DNA of 64,000 nt from Lunularia cruciata. Taxonomy: Eukaryota; Streptophyta; Marchantiopsida; Lunulariales; Lunulariaceae. The DNA is taken from positions 1,054,001-1,118,000 of the forward strand of contig OX419760.1 of assembly GCA_948567375.1 (NCBI GenBank), read 5' to 3'. The notes under the pieces were generated by a model. It was not told the origin of the DNA. It searched no databases and saw only the letters and a program-made list of their open reading frames with translations. Made by a program: the position numbers and the translations under genes. Positions 1 to 11,950 of this stretch are shown here, one piece after another (positions within the stretch are counted from its first letter, which is position 1; the number at the start of each line of letters is the position of its first letter).

Positions 1-2031
1 TCTCACACAACGTGGCAGCCAACCGAAACACTGGGGCTGGGTCAACTCCCAATGTAAACATGTCACTGGCTGAAAATAAAGGATGCCGCATAATCAGCTG
101 AGCCGCCCCCAACATCATGCTAGACTCAGTCTGTGTAGTAGCAGGTGGCTGACTAGCAGGTACTCCATCAGGTACTCCATCACCACCTACCACACCTGCA
201 CTGGGACGTCTAGGAACCATGGATGTCGTCTACAATGCCTCAGATAGCGTGAAAGACTGGGGAAGTCTGGCCTGTCTCCCAACCTCTCCTCTCTGTGGGT
301 CCAACTCCACTGATGCTCCTCTAGGCTCTGGAGCACGTATTGCACTCCTAGTCACTGCTGCAGATGCATCCACCTGTGCTGCTCCGCACATGAAGTCCAA
401 AGCATCTCTATCACCAGCATATGAGGTGGAAGCCTCAGCACCCGAATCTGATCTCCTCTGAGCAATAGCCATACTAGCCAATCTCTGCTCCAACTGCTCA
501 ATCCGAGTAGCCATAGCTGTGTCAGAAGTAAGGGCAGGTACTGCACCCCTACTAGGTGTAGATCCTCTACCACCACCTCTACCACCTCGTCCTCCATGAA
601 CTGGAGCTCCTCTACTACCTACCATAGCAGCCCTACCACTCCGTAACTCCGGGTGTAGGTCAAAACACCGGTCACTAGTATGACCAAATCTATGGCAGTG
701 CTCACACTGCCTCTGTGCTGGCTGTGATGCACCAAAGGTATCAGGTCCGCTGCCCTGAGTACACTCTCTCCTATGGTGAGGTCCACCACAAGTCCAACAA
801 GCAACACCACCACTCACTGGCTGCTGCTGACCCAAAAATGAGGGTAAGGGTCTAACTCCACTAGGCCCTCCACTCGCTCCATAGGATCTGGGCTATCCAC
901 CATGTCCTCGAAAACCAACTGGGCGTGGTGCACTCTGCTGCACTCTAGAAGAAGTCACAACCGTGGATGAGGTCTCTCTACCAAATCCAGCTGTCACCAC
1001 TCTCTCCTCCACCATGTTGAGCTCAATACGCTCAGCCAAACCAAAGACTACTGCCAAAGTGGGCGAAGTAGCCTGCAACAATGTAGCATCACGAACTCTA
1101 CGTCGCAACTCCTTGTCCAGTATCCCATACCAAAACTGGACTGCCTAGGCCTCAGTAACTCCCTGAGTGAAACTGATCAGCCGCCTCATGCGAGTGTATG
1201 CCTCGCGTAGGCTCTCTCCAGCCTTCCGCTGGAACTCCTGCAAGCTCCTCAGCTTGTCAGTCCGCACTCCCTGGTAGTTCTACCTCAAACATAGGAAGAA
1301 CTCAACCATGGGGTTAAACCCCGGTACCACACCACCTCCTGCAGCGGTACCTCCACTCATAGTAGCACTATCTCTAGCTAGTGCACCTCCACTAGCTCCA
1401 CCAACACTACTCGAGCTAGAACTCGTAGGTACAGCCGACCTACTCCTGGCCACCGAACCTGAAGTGATGGAGACATAGTGTGGAGACCAATACTGTCTCC
1501 ATAACTCAATCTCCTCCAAATGAGCTCTCCTGAACTCATGGTAGTCGTCCATTGGTGGACCCTCCAAGTGCTAAAACAACCCTTCCATGCCATGAAGGGT
1601 GTGAACAAAGTCGGGTTCCGCATCTGCTGCAGATCACACCAACTATCGAACTCCTGGATGAAATCATCCAACTCAATAGTACCCACTGTACCAGAGTAAC
1701 GCCTAGGGCCTTTGGAGGCTCCATAAATCTCGTCCATGTCCCACAACAACGGTGCGGACACACCAAGTGCACTCTCAACTGAATCAGCTCCTGTGTCAAA
1801 CTCCAACTCAGAGTCAATCTCCTCCCTCACTGGGACCTGAGATACAAGCTGATACCAAGCACCACTCCGAGTAAACCCACTGCGTACTGCAAGGCTAACT
1901 CCTCTGGAATCTCTAAAGAACTCCGTCGTGACCACGTAACTGCAATAGCAAACCCGAACCACCAGCTGCAACCGCAAGTCGCAACCGCAAGTATCCCACC
2001 AAGTGCCAATACCACCGCGTGCCAACACCAA
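1..2031 (-). pseudogene. gag of copy A (decayed, incomplete at window edge)
   Basis: The structural polyprotein of a Ty3-type element would form the particle. Visible in order are an N-terminal region, a block with TIELDDFIQEFDSWCDLQQM, and the retrotransposon gag core (FWYGILDKELRRRV at about 1120-1090). A Gly/Gln-rich stretch follows, then two zinc knuckles (CWTCGGPHHRREC and CEHCHRFGHTSDRC, about 800-660). An RGG-rich tract (RGGRGGGRG) and a short coiled coil (RIEQLEQRLASMA) come next. A 1-base deletion near 1580 relative to copies B and C shifts the frame, and single stops occur near 1280, 1147 and 893. The start is uncertain: an upstream ATG gives 2031, and the conserved part begins near 1830. 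Translation past the zinc knuckles runs to the window edge. Confidence 0.8.
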
Positions 2032-3296
2032 CTAAAACACCACCCACTAATGTAACTCTAACCGAGATAACTACACTAGGGGAAGGGCAACCTGTAACCT
2101 GCCATCATAACACGCACTCTCACGGTCTGCAAGTCATCACTTCCTGCCTCACCGGAGAGAAACAAAGGTAGTCTGACTGGTCATCACTCCAGCCTCACCA
2201 CCGAGAGCACACCAGAGCACCAACGCTCAAAAGTCAAGGCACCTCACACAAACGTGGTGCACAAACAGGAAGCAGAGAATGGAGGGGATCCAATCACAAG
2301 AAATCTAAACAAAAACCCTCCATCTCATAACACAACACGGGACTGACTCTGCCACCATTTGGCATTTGACATAAGAGTAGTTCGTATCTAAGTCCTAAGC
2401 TACCAAGATCACCAAGAATGGGATCAAACTGCCTCTCCTAGCCAAAGCTACATGTGTATAGATAACAGTGGCACAGTCACTATGACAACAAGTGAGGGTG
2501 GACCAGTTGGCTAGGGCACCAGTCTAGGAACAAGAGATCTAGGGGTCAAACCTTGTTGCGCACAATCTAGCAAGAAAGGCAGATTTTGCCAACCAATGAC
2601 CAAGATCTACACTAAACTAGCTAGCTTCACGCCAGCAAGTTGGCTTGCTGGCCCTTCTAGGCCTTCGTAGCCTCTCATAGCCCACAGCCCTATGCCTCGA
2701 AGCCTCAAAACGCCGAAATTCAGCCAAATGAGGCCTTTCTTGTTGCCACTTCGAACCTCCTCCAAAATTGGCGAAACTTCTCCAAATCTGTGAAACTCCT
2801 CCAAACTAGCGAAACTTCTCCAAATCTGGCCAAATAGCGAAACTCCTCCAATTCTGGCCCAAAATCTGACGTAAATCTGACGTAAAATTTGACGTAAACC
2901 CTAAAGACGGATGTCCGCCAAATCCCCCGCTAACTTTCCACTCGAGCCAAATTGACAAAACGGGTTTTTCCAAATCACAATTTCATGAGAAGAGCTTTCC
3001 AACTCCACCTTCAATTTCACTTTCTGAGCCCAACTCGCAGCAAATTGGTCCTGCCTTCACCTCCTGAGCTCAAAATCACAACACTGCTCGAAAATTGCTC
3101 CTTCTTTGCTCAAAATTTGGCCAGCGCTTCCGCACACCGTCCGCCTAACTGCCAAATTTGCATCAACTACACGAGCTTCTGCACACTAGGGAAACATAGA
3201 ACCTGAATCGAGCTACCACGATCCACCGAGCTTGGAGATACCACCAACACTCAACGTTCCTGCACCCGATTCCCCCCTGATTTCACTTCTCTGATG
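2032..3296 (-). other. Leader (5' untranslated region) of copy A
   Basis: This non-coding leader between block A1 and gag is shared with copies B and C. It holds a short degenerate minisatellite at about 2750-2910, with repeats of the type GGAGGAGTTTCGC on the minus strand. It also holds a tRNA-like segment on the opposite strand (2491-2563). A 9-base TGGTATCAG, the start of the initiator-tRNA-Met primer-site consensus, lies at 1849-1857 (-). That match is inside the gag reading frame and may be chance. Confidence 0.6.
2491..2563 (+). ncRNA. tRNA/SINE-head-like segment, antisense in the leader
   Basis: On the plus strand the segment reads like the 5' head of a tRNA-derived SINE. GTGAGGGTGGACCAGTTGGC is followed by a box-A-like TTGGCTAGGGCACC (about 2507-2520). 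About 20 bases later comes a box-B-like GGGGTCAAACC (2542-2552), then GCGCAC. Box B is one base short of the usual GGTTCAAANCC. The same segment occurs antisense in the leaders of copies B and C, so it is part of the family and not a separate insertion here. Whether it drives Pol III transcription is unknown. Confidence 0.45.
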
Positions 3297-3745
3297 TAAT
3301 CAGATTGCTTAACACTTTCAACTCAACTCAACTCAGATCAGTACTTGATCTGTCACTCTATAAACTGCCAACAACTGGGCATTGATTACAGTCAAGCCAC
3401 ACCCACTCAAGCATAGAGAATCCAGGTGACGCTCGCCGGCCTCTGTCCACCATAGCCAGGAACTCGAAGGCTCAACATCAGAGAAGTGAGCTCTCTGGAG
3501 CTCACTTCAAAACTATACCCCCTGGACTCGAGCTAGCCCTGAAACCCTAACGGTCCCGCTGACGGCACACTCGACGGTGCAAACGGTGCAAAGTGACGGT
3601 GGGCCCCACCGTCAAGTCAGTACCCCGAACACGAAATCTAACCGTCGGAAAGTAGTCCCTGAGAAATAGCTAGAATAACTCTAACTACCATCACTGGAAC
3701 TCCAGTGTCCGAGCATCTAGATGCGGAACTACAAATGGCGTGACA
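3297..3745 (-). repeat. Terminal block A1 of copy A (449 bp)
   Basis: The block begins TGTCACGCCATTTG on the minus strand and ends in CAATCTGATTA. It matches the first ~450 bp of copies B and C and the internal second A block near their 3' ends. It carries a region rich in CACTTTGCACCGTTTGCAC-type short repeats. No canonical tRNA-primer site (TGG...) follows its inner end. Confidence 0.85.
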
Positions 3746-4372
3746 AAATACCAAGAGTGAGCAAGGTCATCCGCCAATTGTGAAAGCCATTGTGAAAGTA
3801 TGCCAAGGGAGAGTGAAAGAATGGCCAAGACTCTTACCATTTGCTGTATGGGCAGATCACACCACTCATTGTTTGGTTACTGGTTACATGCTCACGGAGT
3901 TGATACATGGGCAGAAACCGATTATGCCAATTGAGGAGCATACACCCACTTGTAGTATCCTACCTTAGGAAGATCACATATCTAGGGAGGAGCTTCTAGC
4001 ACTCAGGATTTTCCAATTGGAGAGAAGGCCAGAGGATGTTGAGCTAGCACTTGAGAGGCTTAAGAATGCAAGTCTAGGGAACAAGAATAGATTTGACAAA
4101 TGTCATCGCTTGAGGCCAAGAGATATTCAAGAAGGAGAATGGGTACTAGTCTACAATAGAAGTCTAGATAACCAACATAGCGCTATGAGGAAATTCTCAA
4201 AGCATTGGTTTGGACTGTATGTGGTTGTTAGTGTGTTAAATAATGCTACTTACTCTCTTTGAGAGTTGGATGGAACCAAACTGAAGGTTCCAATTGCCGG
4301 CAAGCGTGTGAAGCTTTTCAAACATCTAGAAGGAAGTTGGAGCACAAATAAAGTCAACATAGAGTTGGATCT
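3746..4372 (+). pseudogene. Ty3/gypsy integrase C-terminus (different family), interrupted by copy A
   Basis: This is the C-terminal part of a Ty3/gypsy integrase. It starts within the region after the third catalytic residue (GHPPIVKAIVK), then has WPRLLPFAVWADHTTH and GYMLTELIHGQKPIMP, followed by LALRIFQLERRPEDVELAL. It ends in a GPY/F-type module (MRKFSKHWFGLYVVV) and VPIAGKRVKLFK. There is one stop near 3966 and one at 4261. The left half of this integrase is missing at 3745, where copy A begins, so copy A inserted into it. The element type is unlike the methyltransferase family. Confidence 0.75.
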
Positions 4373-7300
4373 CTTTTGCTTCCAAGATGATGATCTACTA
4401 CTAGAAGATGACTAGTCTCATCGATCAGATGAGGAGGTGGTATGACTCCGACTACAATGTGAGGTCTAATCAATTGGTGCATATCAGAGGATGCATAGGT
4501 TTAAAGGAGCTAGGTGTTGTGTTGTGGTTTATGCAACCCATAAAATAATAAAATATTATGGTTATCTTCACATTAGTGGAGTAGGTTGTATGATAGATCC
4601 AACGGATGAGACATTGCCATATGAGCAATCTATGTACATGTATGTGATTGGTCAAGTGGGTTACAATCTTATCATGTTTGAGGGTTCTGAAGTATATAGG
4701 TGAAGGAGATTGGAGAGAAGAGGGTGTGTTGAGTCAAGGAGTCTTGAGGGGGAGTAGGACATTGGGAGTCACAGTTGTAGTAGAGCGCGAGTGTTAGAGC
4801 ATCGGATGAGGCATATGAGCATGAGATATCCTATGCTCTTTATTTGCCACTCCCAAATCCTTTTCTCATCAGACTTTAAATTTTACACCATGACAGCTCA
4901 CATGTAATGCTCCAAGGATAGGAGACCTGAAGAGACACACACCATGAGAAACACACACTTTCATAGTCAAACTCCAATGCCCCAAAGGAGCACCTTCTCT
5001 TTATTATATAGACAAAGAGGAACTCCTCCAAGGAAGCTCCACCATAGGATTAGGCACACAGATAGATGACATGTTAGCAAGCTCCACCCTTGGATTACTT
5101 ACTTGGATGGGTGACATGTCAGTTTTGGTCCTATCTGGTTAGTCAAATAGGCTTTGACCGGAAGGAATCTTTTAGGAATCTTCTTGTAGGAAGCTCAAAA
5201 TCATATGGATGAGGTACCATTGGAAAGCTCTTGATGAGACAAACCAGGGGGAGGGAAGGCCAAAATTTCCTTTGTTAGGGGAAATATCTACATTTTCAAG
5301 GCCTAATTCATCCGTTTAGGCATCCAAAATTGCCTTCAAAGATTTCAGGCATATTTTGGTTCTTACTCTATAAGTAGAAGTCCCCTTTTGGTGATATCTC
5401 TTTCAAATATCTTTAATCCATCATGTGTAACATCCTTCCAAATGTCACCAAACCAATTCTCACCTTTAAATCATATGTCTAGCTATTAGTTCTAAGATTT
5501 TCAAATCTATTTCAATTCTACACTATTAGTAAAACTAATCTTTTGGTGATACTTCTATCTGATCTATTTTAACCATTATGTACAATATCATTCTAGATGT
5601 TACCAAACCAAATTTCACATCTAGATCATATTATGGCTAGCTCTTGGTATTACATTACGAGACTGGATGGTGGCACATTTTGGGGTGGTGTTTATGGAGT
5701 CGATCATGGGAAACCCGGATCCTATCATCCTTCCGGTGCTTACTTATAAACATGTCTAGGACTTGAAAATCTATGAGCTTCTATAGTTAGGTAATGCCAA
5801 ATTTTTCTCATAAGCTTCAAGACGGAGTTTTGAGGTTCATTTGTCAAAAACTGAAGAAACTAAAGAACATATTTCCAAGAGATTGGGTCCCAAGAGAAAC
5901 AGTCTGGAGCTTTCAACCATTTGGGGAGTTTGGGAAGGGCATTCAAAGAAGAGAGACCATGATTGGAAAGAAGAGCAGAGAGGCTACAATCTTGAGATTG
6001 ATGTCAGACAATTTGAGTAGATTTTGAGAGGGATATCATCAATTGAGTCAACAAGGGTATAATTCATACCCAAGAGCACAAAGTATGCAATTGTAAGAGC
6101 TTCTTGAGACATTTTCATGATCTATTGAAGTGGTTGGAGAGTAGACAAAATTTTTATAGTTTTGAGCACAAGAAATTCTAGTTTTGAAACAATCTCAAAT
6201 CAGATCTGATTGATTGAATTTGAAACTTTTGAGATGTAAGGTGTTGGAGAAGAATTGATGATCAGGTTTGGAGTTTTGGTCACTCCCCAAGTGGTGGTTT
6301 GAGTCCCCTTATGAAATTTTCCAAGATTTTTGTTTGTTAAAATTTGCACCTCTATACTAAAGTTTATGTGAATTCTTGAAATGGAGAATTCAGTGTCTTG
6401 GATCAAGTATACCTCGGCTTGTAGAGCAAGTTAGCCCAATTCAAGAATTGATCTACATCTAGAGACTTGGATTGGATTGGATTAGGCTACAAAAATTTGC
6501 AAGAGTTTAGACAAAGACATAACCAACTACTGGGAAAAATTTGGTTGGTTCTAGATTTATGGAGAGTGAGAACTAGTGAAACATATTCTATTGCAAATAC
6601 TATCATAAGCTCTAGAGAGCAATTTCTCTCTTACATGTTGATTGGATGTTGATTCTCCTATCTTGTGACTATGATTGAGAGTTTCAAGTTGCCAGAGTGT
6701 TTGTAAGGATCAATTGTATTTTTGAATCAAAAATCTAGGGAGAAATTAGCAAGAACTAGGAGCAAAATCTAAAATAGAGATTTCAAAATTAGGGTGGAAA
6801 TTGAAAAAATACCTGGCCAAATTTGAGAGATTGTTAAGGGAAGTCTAGTGATCTGATTGAGACCTATTTTATGCCATTGGATAGCTTATCTCACAAGCTT
6901 TAATTGAATTCTAGAACCCTTGAATCTAAGCTACAAAGAAAATTTATATTTATATGAGTTGTGCAAAGTGTTATGTATCAAGAAGACATAGGAATTCTTA
7001 ATTTGGAGTAGAAATTTGTTGAATCTGAAGTCTAGATTGGATGAGACTTACATAATAGGTTGAAATGAGCTTGATGACAAAGCAGGAGGGCTCTAAAGCT
7101 CCTTTCCAACAAAAAGCACAAAGAGTTGTTGTCATATTCTTGTGAGTGGATCCTCTTTGTGCTTGCATCCCTATTTGTACGCCGAGTTGGTTTGGATTGG
7201 TGTGCGGGCATTGTGATTAGTTTTTTTCTTTCTAGGAGTGTTATGTATTTCTCCTTGGTAATGCTAGAAGTGATGACCAATAGACCAGGAGTGAGTGTTA

Positions 7301-7488
7301 TGATGATAAGCCAGGTTGCTCGTCACTACTCTTCTCAATAGCAAAAATACTAATTACGAGAGATGAGAGTTCCGGTGGTTGAATAACATGCGTGTTCAAT
7401 TAAGTAGTTACAGGTTTACCTCTAGCCTCCAAATTGTAATCTCCATAGCTAGCCACCTTGTGTGTTCCTCAAGAGAGAAAGGAAAAGT
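4373..7488. other. Non-coding stretch, no gene recognised
   Basis: Only short, unrecognised reading frames are present. The first part may be 3' sequence of the integrase-bearing element (a GGGGGAG purine run lies near 4750). An imperfect tandem duplication of about 155 bp occurs at about 5385-5650, both copies starting CTTTTGGTGATA. I see no RNA gene or domain. Confidence 0.6.
5385..5650. repeat. Imperfect ~155-bp tandem duplication
   Basis: Two diverged copies start at 5385 and 5540 with CTTTTGGTGATA. They share the order CCA-TATGT-ATC, CACCAAACCAA-TTCACATCTA and ATCATAT-GCTAGCT. No coding potential is seen. Confidence 0.6.
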
Positions 7489-8168
7489 ACAACACCATTT
7501 GCCTCATAGCCAAATCTGCATCAATTAAATGAACTTTTGCGCATTAGGGTAAATCAAAACTCCAATTGAGCTACCACTGATTAGCAAGTCTTGGAGATAC
7601 CACCAACACTCTCAATTCCTACACTGGATTTGCTCTTGTCCTCTTCTTTGATGTAATCAATTTATTTACATAACTCAAATCACACTCAATTAGATCAATA
7701 CTTGATCTATTGCTCAATAATTTGGCACTATGCAACAACTGGGTATTGATTACAGTCAAGCCACACCCACTCTACTTAAGAGAATCTAGGTGATGCTCAT
7801 TGGCCTCTGTCCACCATAACCAAGAACTCAAAGGCTCAACATCAGAGAAGTAAATTTTGTAGAGCTACACTTTGAAAGTATACGCCCTAGACTTGAGCTT
7901 TGTCTAAAATCCTAATGGTCATATTGACGGCACACCCAATGGTGAAAACAGTGCAAATGATGGTAGGCCCTACCATGTAGTCAGTACCTTGAACATGAAA
8001 TCTGATCATCAACAAGTTGTCTATGAGTAACTACCAAAATACTCTTCACTGCCAATACTACTACCATCAACAAGTAGTCTATGAGTAACTACCAAAATAC
8101 TCCTAACTACCAACACTACTACTCTAAAGTCCAAGCAATTTAGTTGCAACACTACAACTAGCATGACA
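7489..8168 (-). mobile_element. Copy D: terminal-block and leader fragment of the methyltransferase family
   Basis: This minus-strand fragment holds block A (7654-8168) and the first ~165 bp of leader, with no body. The outer end is TGTCATGC (complement of 8161-8168), the same terminus as copies A, B and C. Sequence homologous to the leader stops abruptly at about 7489. It is probably a truncated insertion or deletion remnant. Block A is enlarged by a 58-bp tandem duplication. Confidence 0.8.
8007..8122 (-). repeat. 58-bp tandem duplication inside block A of copy D
   Basis: Two copies at 8007-8064 and 8065-8122 read CATCAACAAG-TGTCTATGAG with only a few differences. The other A blocks in the window have a single copy. 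Confidence 0.85.
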
Positions 8169-8754
8169 ACTTAACCATAATATACATATGAATTCTTATT
8201 CATAAAACATGTACTTAATAAAATTATAATATATTACATATATGTATCTATAATGATTGCTATCTTTAAGATATTAAGACATTAAATTTAGATATAAGGG
8301 AAAACAAGAGTAATATGTCTCACTAAGTAACCAAAATTATAAGAAAAAAGTGTGTAATATGTATCACTAAGTATAAATTAACACTTCTCGTGCAATTATA
8401 ATGGTGGATTTTTAAGATGGATATAGATCAGGTCAAACAACAACAAAAATTTAGTATCCATGCACTTAATATAATTTTAATTTATTTCAATTTGCCTTTG
8501 ATTTCATGATAATTGAATGTAAAATTTGGAATCAGGGTGGTTATTACCAAATTCCTATGAAAAAGTCATTTTTGAATATCCATTTTAATGTCAAACTAGA
8601 CATCTAATTTACACTAATTTTTCACTTTGTACATGGTCTAAACATTCTTTGGGCGGTGGTGAACTAGTTTCCACAATATATAAGGTGCATTGTATTATAT
8701 GGAGTGATTATCAAATAATATAGGCCTTACATAGAAATTTATTTGAGGTGGAAG
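8169..8754. other. AT-rich intergenic stretch
   Basis: No reading frame or element was recognised. The composition is strongly A+T-rich. Confidence 0.6.
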
Positions 8755-9430
8755 TTTATGATTCAAATGCATACTCTAGGGAAGTTGCACATGGGCAAGA
8801 AGGAGATTAAGGTTTACTACAAAGACCAACTATAAGCTTGGGATGAGAAGGTGTAGAGCTTACACCAAGAGTTTATTTATACCAAGGTCAAGAATGCAAC
8901 TTTTGATCTCAAGATACTTGAGTTTCAAAACAAGGTAGCCATGCAATTGGATTCCCAAGCTAAGAAGTGGGCTTTGGTCATCAAGAAGGAAGCAAAACAA
9001 GATCAAATGCACAAGTTATTTGAGGAGGACTTTCAAGGAAAGTGCTTGTAGATTGAAGAAAAGAAGAAGGAATGACTCCATTAGGTGGAAGAAATCCAAA
9101 CTCAGTTGGTGGAGCTACTCCAAGAGAAAGCCAAAGGGAGAGCTACAAATGCCAAGATCCATGAATTGAGGTTCTAGGTACAAAAGCTAGAAGGAAGACA
9201 TATGATGAAGAAAGGATGGATTAGCTTGCTCTTCTTCTCTAAAGCCATGTAGATAGAAAATTCAACAAAGGTCATAACTTGTATCTATTTGAGAATTTTA
9301 TTTACAAGGAGCGCACTGAGGAAGTTCTTTGACAACTCAAGTGCAAAGGATGCTCTTCTCAACAAAGTGCAAAGCTAAAGGAACCTAAGATACCCAAAGG
9401 AACTAGGTGTAAGATTAGCTTACATTTTGT
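8755..9430 (+). pseudogene. Coiled-coil protein remnant, probably transposon-derived
   Basis: A broken reading frame on the plus strand gives Lys/Glu/Gln-rich helices with heptad character, for example VAMQLDSQAKKWALVIKKEA, KLFEEDFQGKC and IQTQLVELLQEKAKGRATN. Several in-frame stops interrupt it. It resembles in style the remnant at 61430-62800. I do not recognise a named family. A gag-like or accessory protein of a plant retroelement is the likeliest source. Confidence 0.35.
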
Positions 9431-10283
9431 CATCTTTTCTAGCAATTATACATAGGACTTAGCTTATTCTTGCAAGAACTCCCAACCCATCCTCTTAGAT
9501 GTGGAAGTTCTCTACAAGTTTGTAATTTAGAGACTAGATCTAAGACTTTGGCCCTATAAAATTTTGAGGCATATGATGTGACAACCTGGCAAATATCACT
9601 TTTGCGGTAATCAAATAAGTAAAGTTTGTTCTTGCAAAGATACAAGTCAGAATTGGTCAAATACAAAGCAAAATAACAATGTAGTTCTTCTTGATTGTGT
9701 CTTTAATCTCTCAAGTAGCAACTACACCCAAAAGAGAGTAACAAGCACTAATTACAGTCTCGTCATAACAATTTGTCACCCATAATCACAAATCTTTCAA
9801 ATCTTTCCGAACAAACTTGATTGTGATGATTCAATCCATCCCAAAAATGGCTACTTCACTACAAAATGACTTCACCTCAGAATTGTGTTCCACCCCTCCA
9901 CTGAAGGCATAACTTTCTTGATTGAAATTGCTTCACATCAACTCAGCATTGCACTCACAAATGAAGAATACTACCAACACTACAATTCCTCCCAGATCTA
10001 TCAAGGAATTGCTTTGATTGAAACTTCATTTAAGATCAAACACATAGAATGAAGATCAAGGCCATAGAATCCAACATTCAACAAGCATACTGACTTGCAC
10101 TTTAAATTTCTCCTAACACTCACAAACATAAAAACAAAGAATCAATACTCAAAATTAAGCTCAAGTGACAAGCATTGCTTCACAACACTTTGCTTTATCT
10201 GTTCTTAAGATTATGAGCACTAAACAACATAAGACTTCAAATGCCTCCTTTAAATAGACAAAGCACTTGATAGTTATCTAACT
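9431..10283. other. Non-coding stretch before copy B
   Basis: No gene was recognised. It ends with AACT (10280-10283), the left target-site duplication of copy B. Confidence 0.6.
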
Positions 10284-10733
10284 TGTCATGCTATTTGTAG
10301 TGTTGTATCTAGATTGCTCGGACACTCGAGTTCCAATGATAGTAGTTAGAACTATTTTAGTAATTTCTCAAAGACTATTTTCTGACGGTCAGATTTCATG
10401 TTTGGGGTACTTACTTCACGGTGGGGCCTATTGTCACTTTGCACCATTTGCACCATCAAGTGTGCCGTCAACGAGACCATTAGGATTTTAGACCTAGCTC
10501 AAGTCCATGGGTATACTTTTGAAGTGCAACTCCAGAGATCTCACTTCTTTGATGTTGAGCCTTTGAGTTCCTGGCTATATTGGACAGAGACCGGCGAGCG
10601 TCACTTGGATTCTCTTAGCTAGATTGGGTGTGGCTTGACTGTAATCAGTGCCCAATTGTTGGTTGTTTATAGAGTGACAGATCAAGTACTGATTTGAGTT
10701 GAGTGGATTCAAAAGTTGTAAACAATCTGATTA
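10284..10733 (+). repeat. Terminal block A1 of copy B (450 bp)
   Basis: The block starts TGTCATGCTATTTGTAG and ends CAATCTGATTA. It is repeated as A2 at 19224-19672. It is followed by CATCATAGAAGTG, not by a TGG primer site. Confidence 0.85.
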
Positions 10734-11950
10734 CATCATAGAAGTGAAATCAAGGAGAAATTGGGTGCAAGAACTTTAAGTGTATCTCCAAGCTTGGTGG
10801 ATCGTTGGTAGCTCAATTGAAGTTCAATTTTTCCTTGGTGTGCAGAAGCTCGTTACTTGATGCAGATTTGGTAGTAAGACGAACAGTGTGCGGAAGCGCT
10901 AGCCAATTTTTGAGCAAAGAAGAAGCATTTTTTGAGCAATGGATGTGATTTTGAGATCAAGAGAGGAAGGTAGGACCAATTTGTTGCGAGTTGAGCTCAA
11001 AAAGTAGAATTGAAGGTGGAGTTGGGAAGCTATCCTTGTGAATTTATGATTTGGAGAAACCCGTGTTTTCAATTTGGCTCAAGTGAAGATTTAGTAAGGG
11101 ATTTGGCGGTCAGCCAACTTTAGGGTTTATGTCAAATTTTGGCTAGATTTTATGTCAGATTTGGAGGAGTTTTGCGGTTTGGCCAGATTTGAAGGACTTT
11201 TGCTAGTTTAGAGGACTTTCACAAGTTTGGAGGAGTTTTGCCAAATTTTGGAAGAGGTTCAAAGTGGCAAGAAGAAAGGTCTCATTTTGCATTTTGAGGC
11301 TTCAAGGCATAGGGTTGTGGGCTATGAGAGGCTACAAAGGCCTAGAAGGGCCAACAAGTCAACTTTTTGGTGTAAGGCTAGCTAGTTTAGAGTAGATCTT
11401 GGTCATTGGTTGGCAAAATCTGCTTTTCCTGCTAGATTGTGCGCAATAGAGTTTGACCTCTAGATCTCTAGTTTCTAGAATGCTGCCCTAGCCAACTGGT
11501 CCACCCTCACTTGTTGTCCTAATGATTGTGCCACTATTATCTATGCACTTGTAGCTTTGGCTAGGAGAGGTAGTTTCATCTCATTCTTGGTCATCCTGGT
11601 AGCTTAGGACTTAAATACAAACTTCTTTTATGTCAAATACCAAATGCCAAATAGTAGCAAAGTCAGACATGTGTTGTTTTATGAGATGGAGTGTTTTTGG
11701 TTTAGATTTCTTGTGATTTGACCCCCTCCATTCTCTACTTCCTATTTGTGCACCATGTTTATATGAGGTACCCTGACTTTTGAGCATTGGTGCTCTGGTG
11801 TGCTCTTGATAGTGAGGCTGGAGTGATGAACAATCAGACTATCTTTGTTTCTCTCAGAGGAGGCAAGAAGTGATGACCTATAGATTGTGAGAGTGCGTGT
11901 TGTGATGGCAAGTTACAAGTTCCCCTTTCCCCTAGTGTAGTCATCTAGGT
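10734..11950 (+). other. Leader of copy B
   Basis: The leader is homologous to those of A and C. It contains the degenerate GGAGGAGTTTTGCC minisatellite (about 11110-11275) and the antisense tRNA-like segment at 11441-11511. No coding capacity is recognised. Confidence 0.6.
11441..11511 (-). ncRNA. tRNA/SINE-head-like segment in leader of copy B
   Basis: On the minus strand it reads AGTGAGGGTGGACCAGTTGG, then CTAGGGC, then a decayed box-B-like AGAGGTCAAACT and GCGC. It is orthologous to the segments in copies A and C. Confidence 0.4.

Larger units (their letters stand above)
1..3745 (-). mobile_element. Copy A: 5' part of methyltransferase/PHD-family Ty3-type retrotransposon
   Basis: This is the 5' portion of an element on the minus strand, running from its outer terminus (TGTCA, complement of 3741-3745) through terminal block A, a leader and gag to the window edge. 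It is the same family as copies B (10284-19778) and C (27770-38467), judged by near-continuous similarity of terminus, leader and gag. Copy A has the fewest in-frame stops in gag, so it is probably the youngest of the three. It sits inside the integrase of another Ty3/gypsy element whose 3' part resumes at 3746. The protease, methyltransferase and pol of this copy would lie left of the window and cannot be judged. Confidence 0.9.

Noticed and set aside
352-597. Second open frame overlapping gag of copy A on the minus strand
   Set aside because: It is a shifted frame over the zinc-knuckle/RGG and coiled-coil part of gag, with no independent domain. The same shadow appears in copy C.
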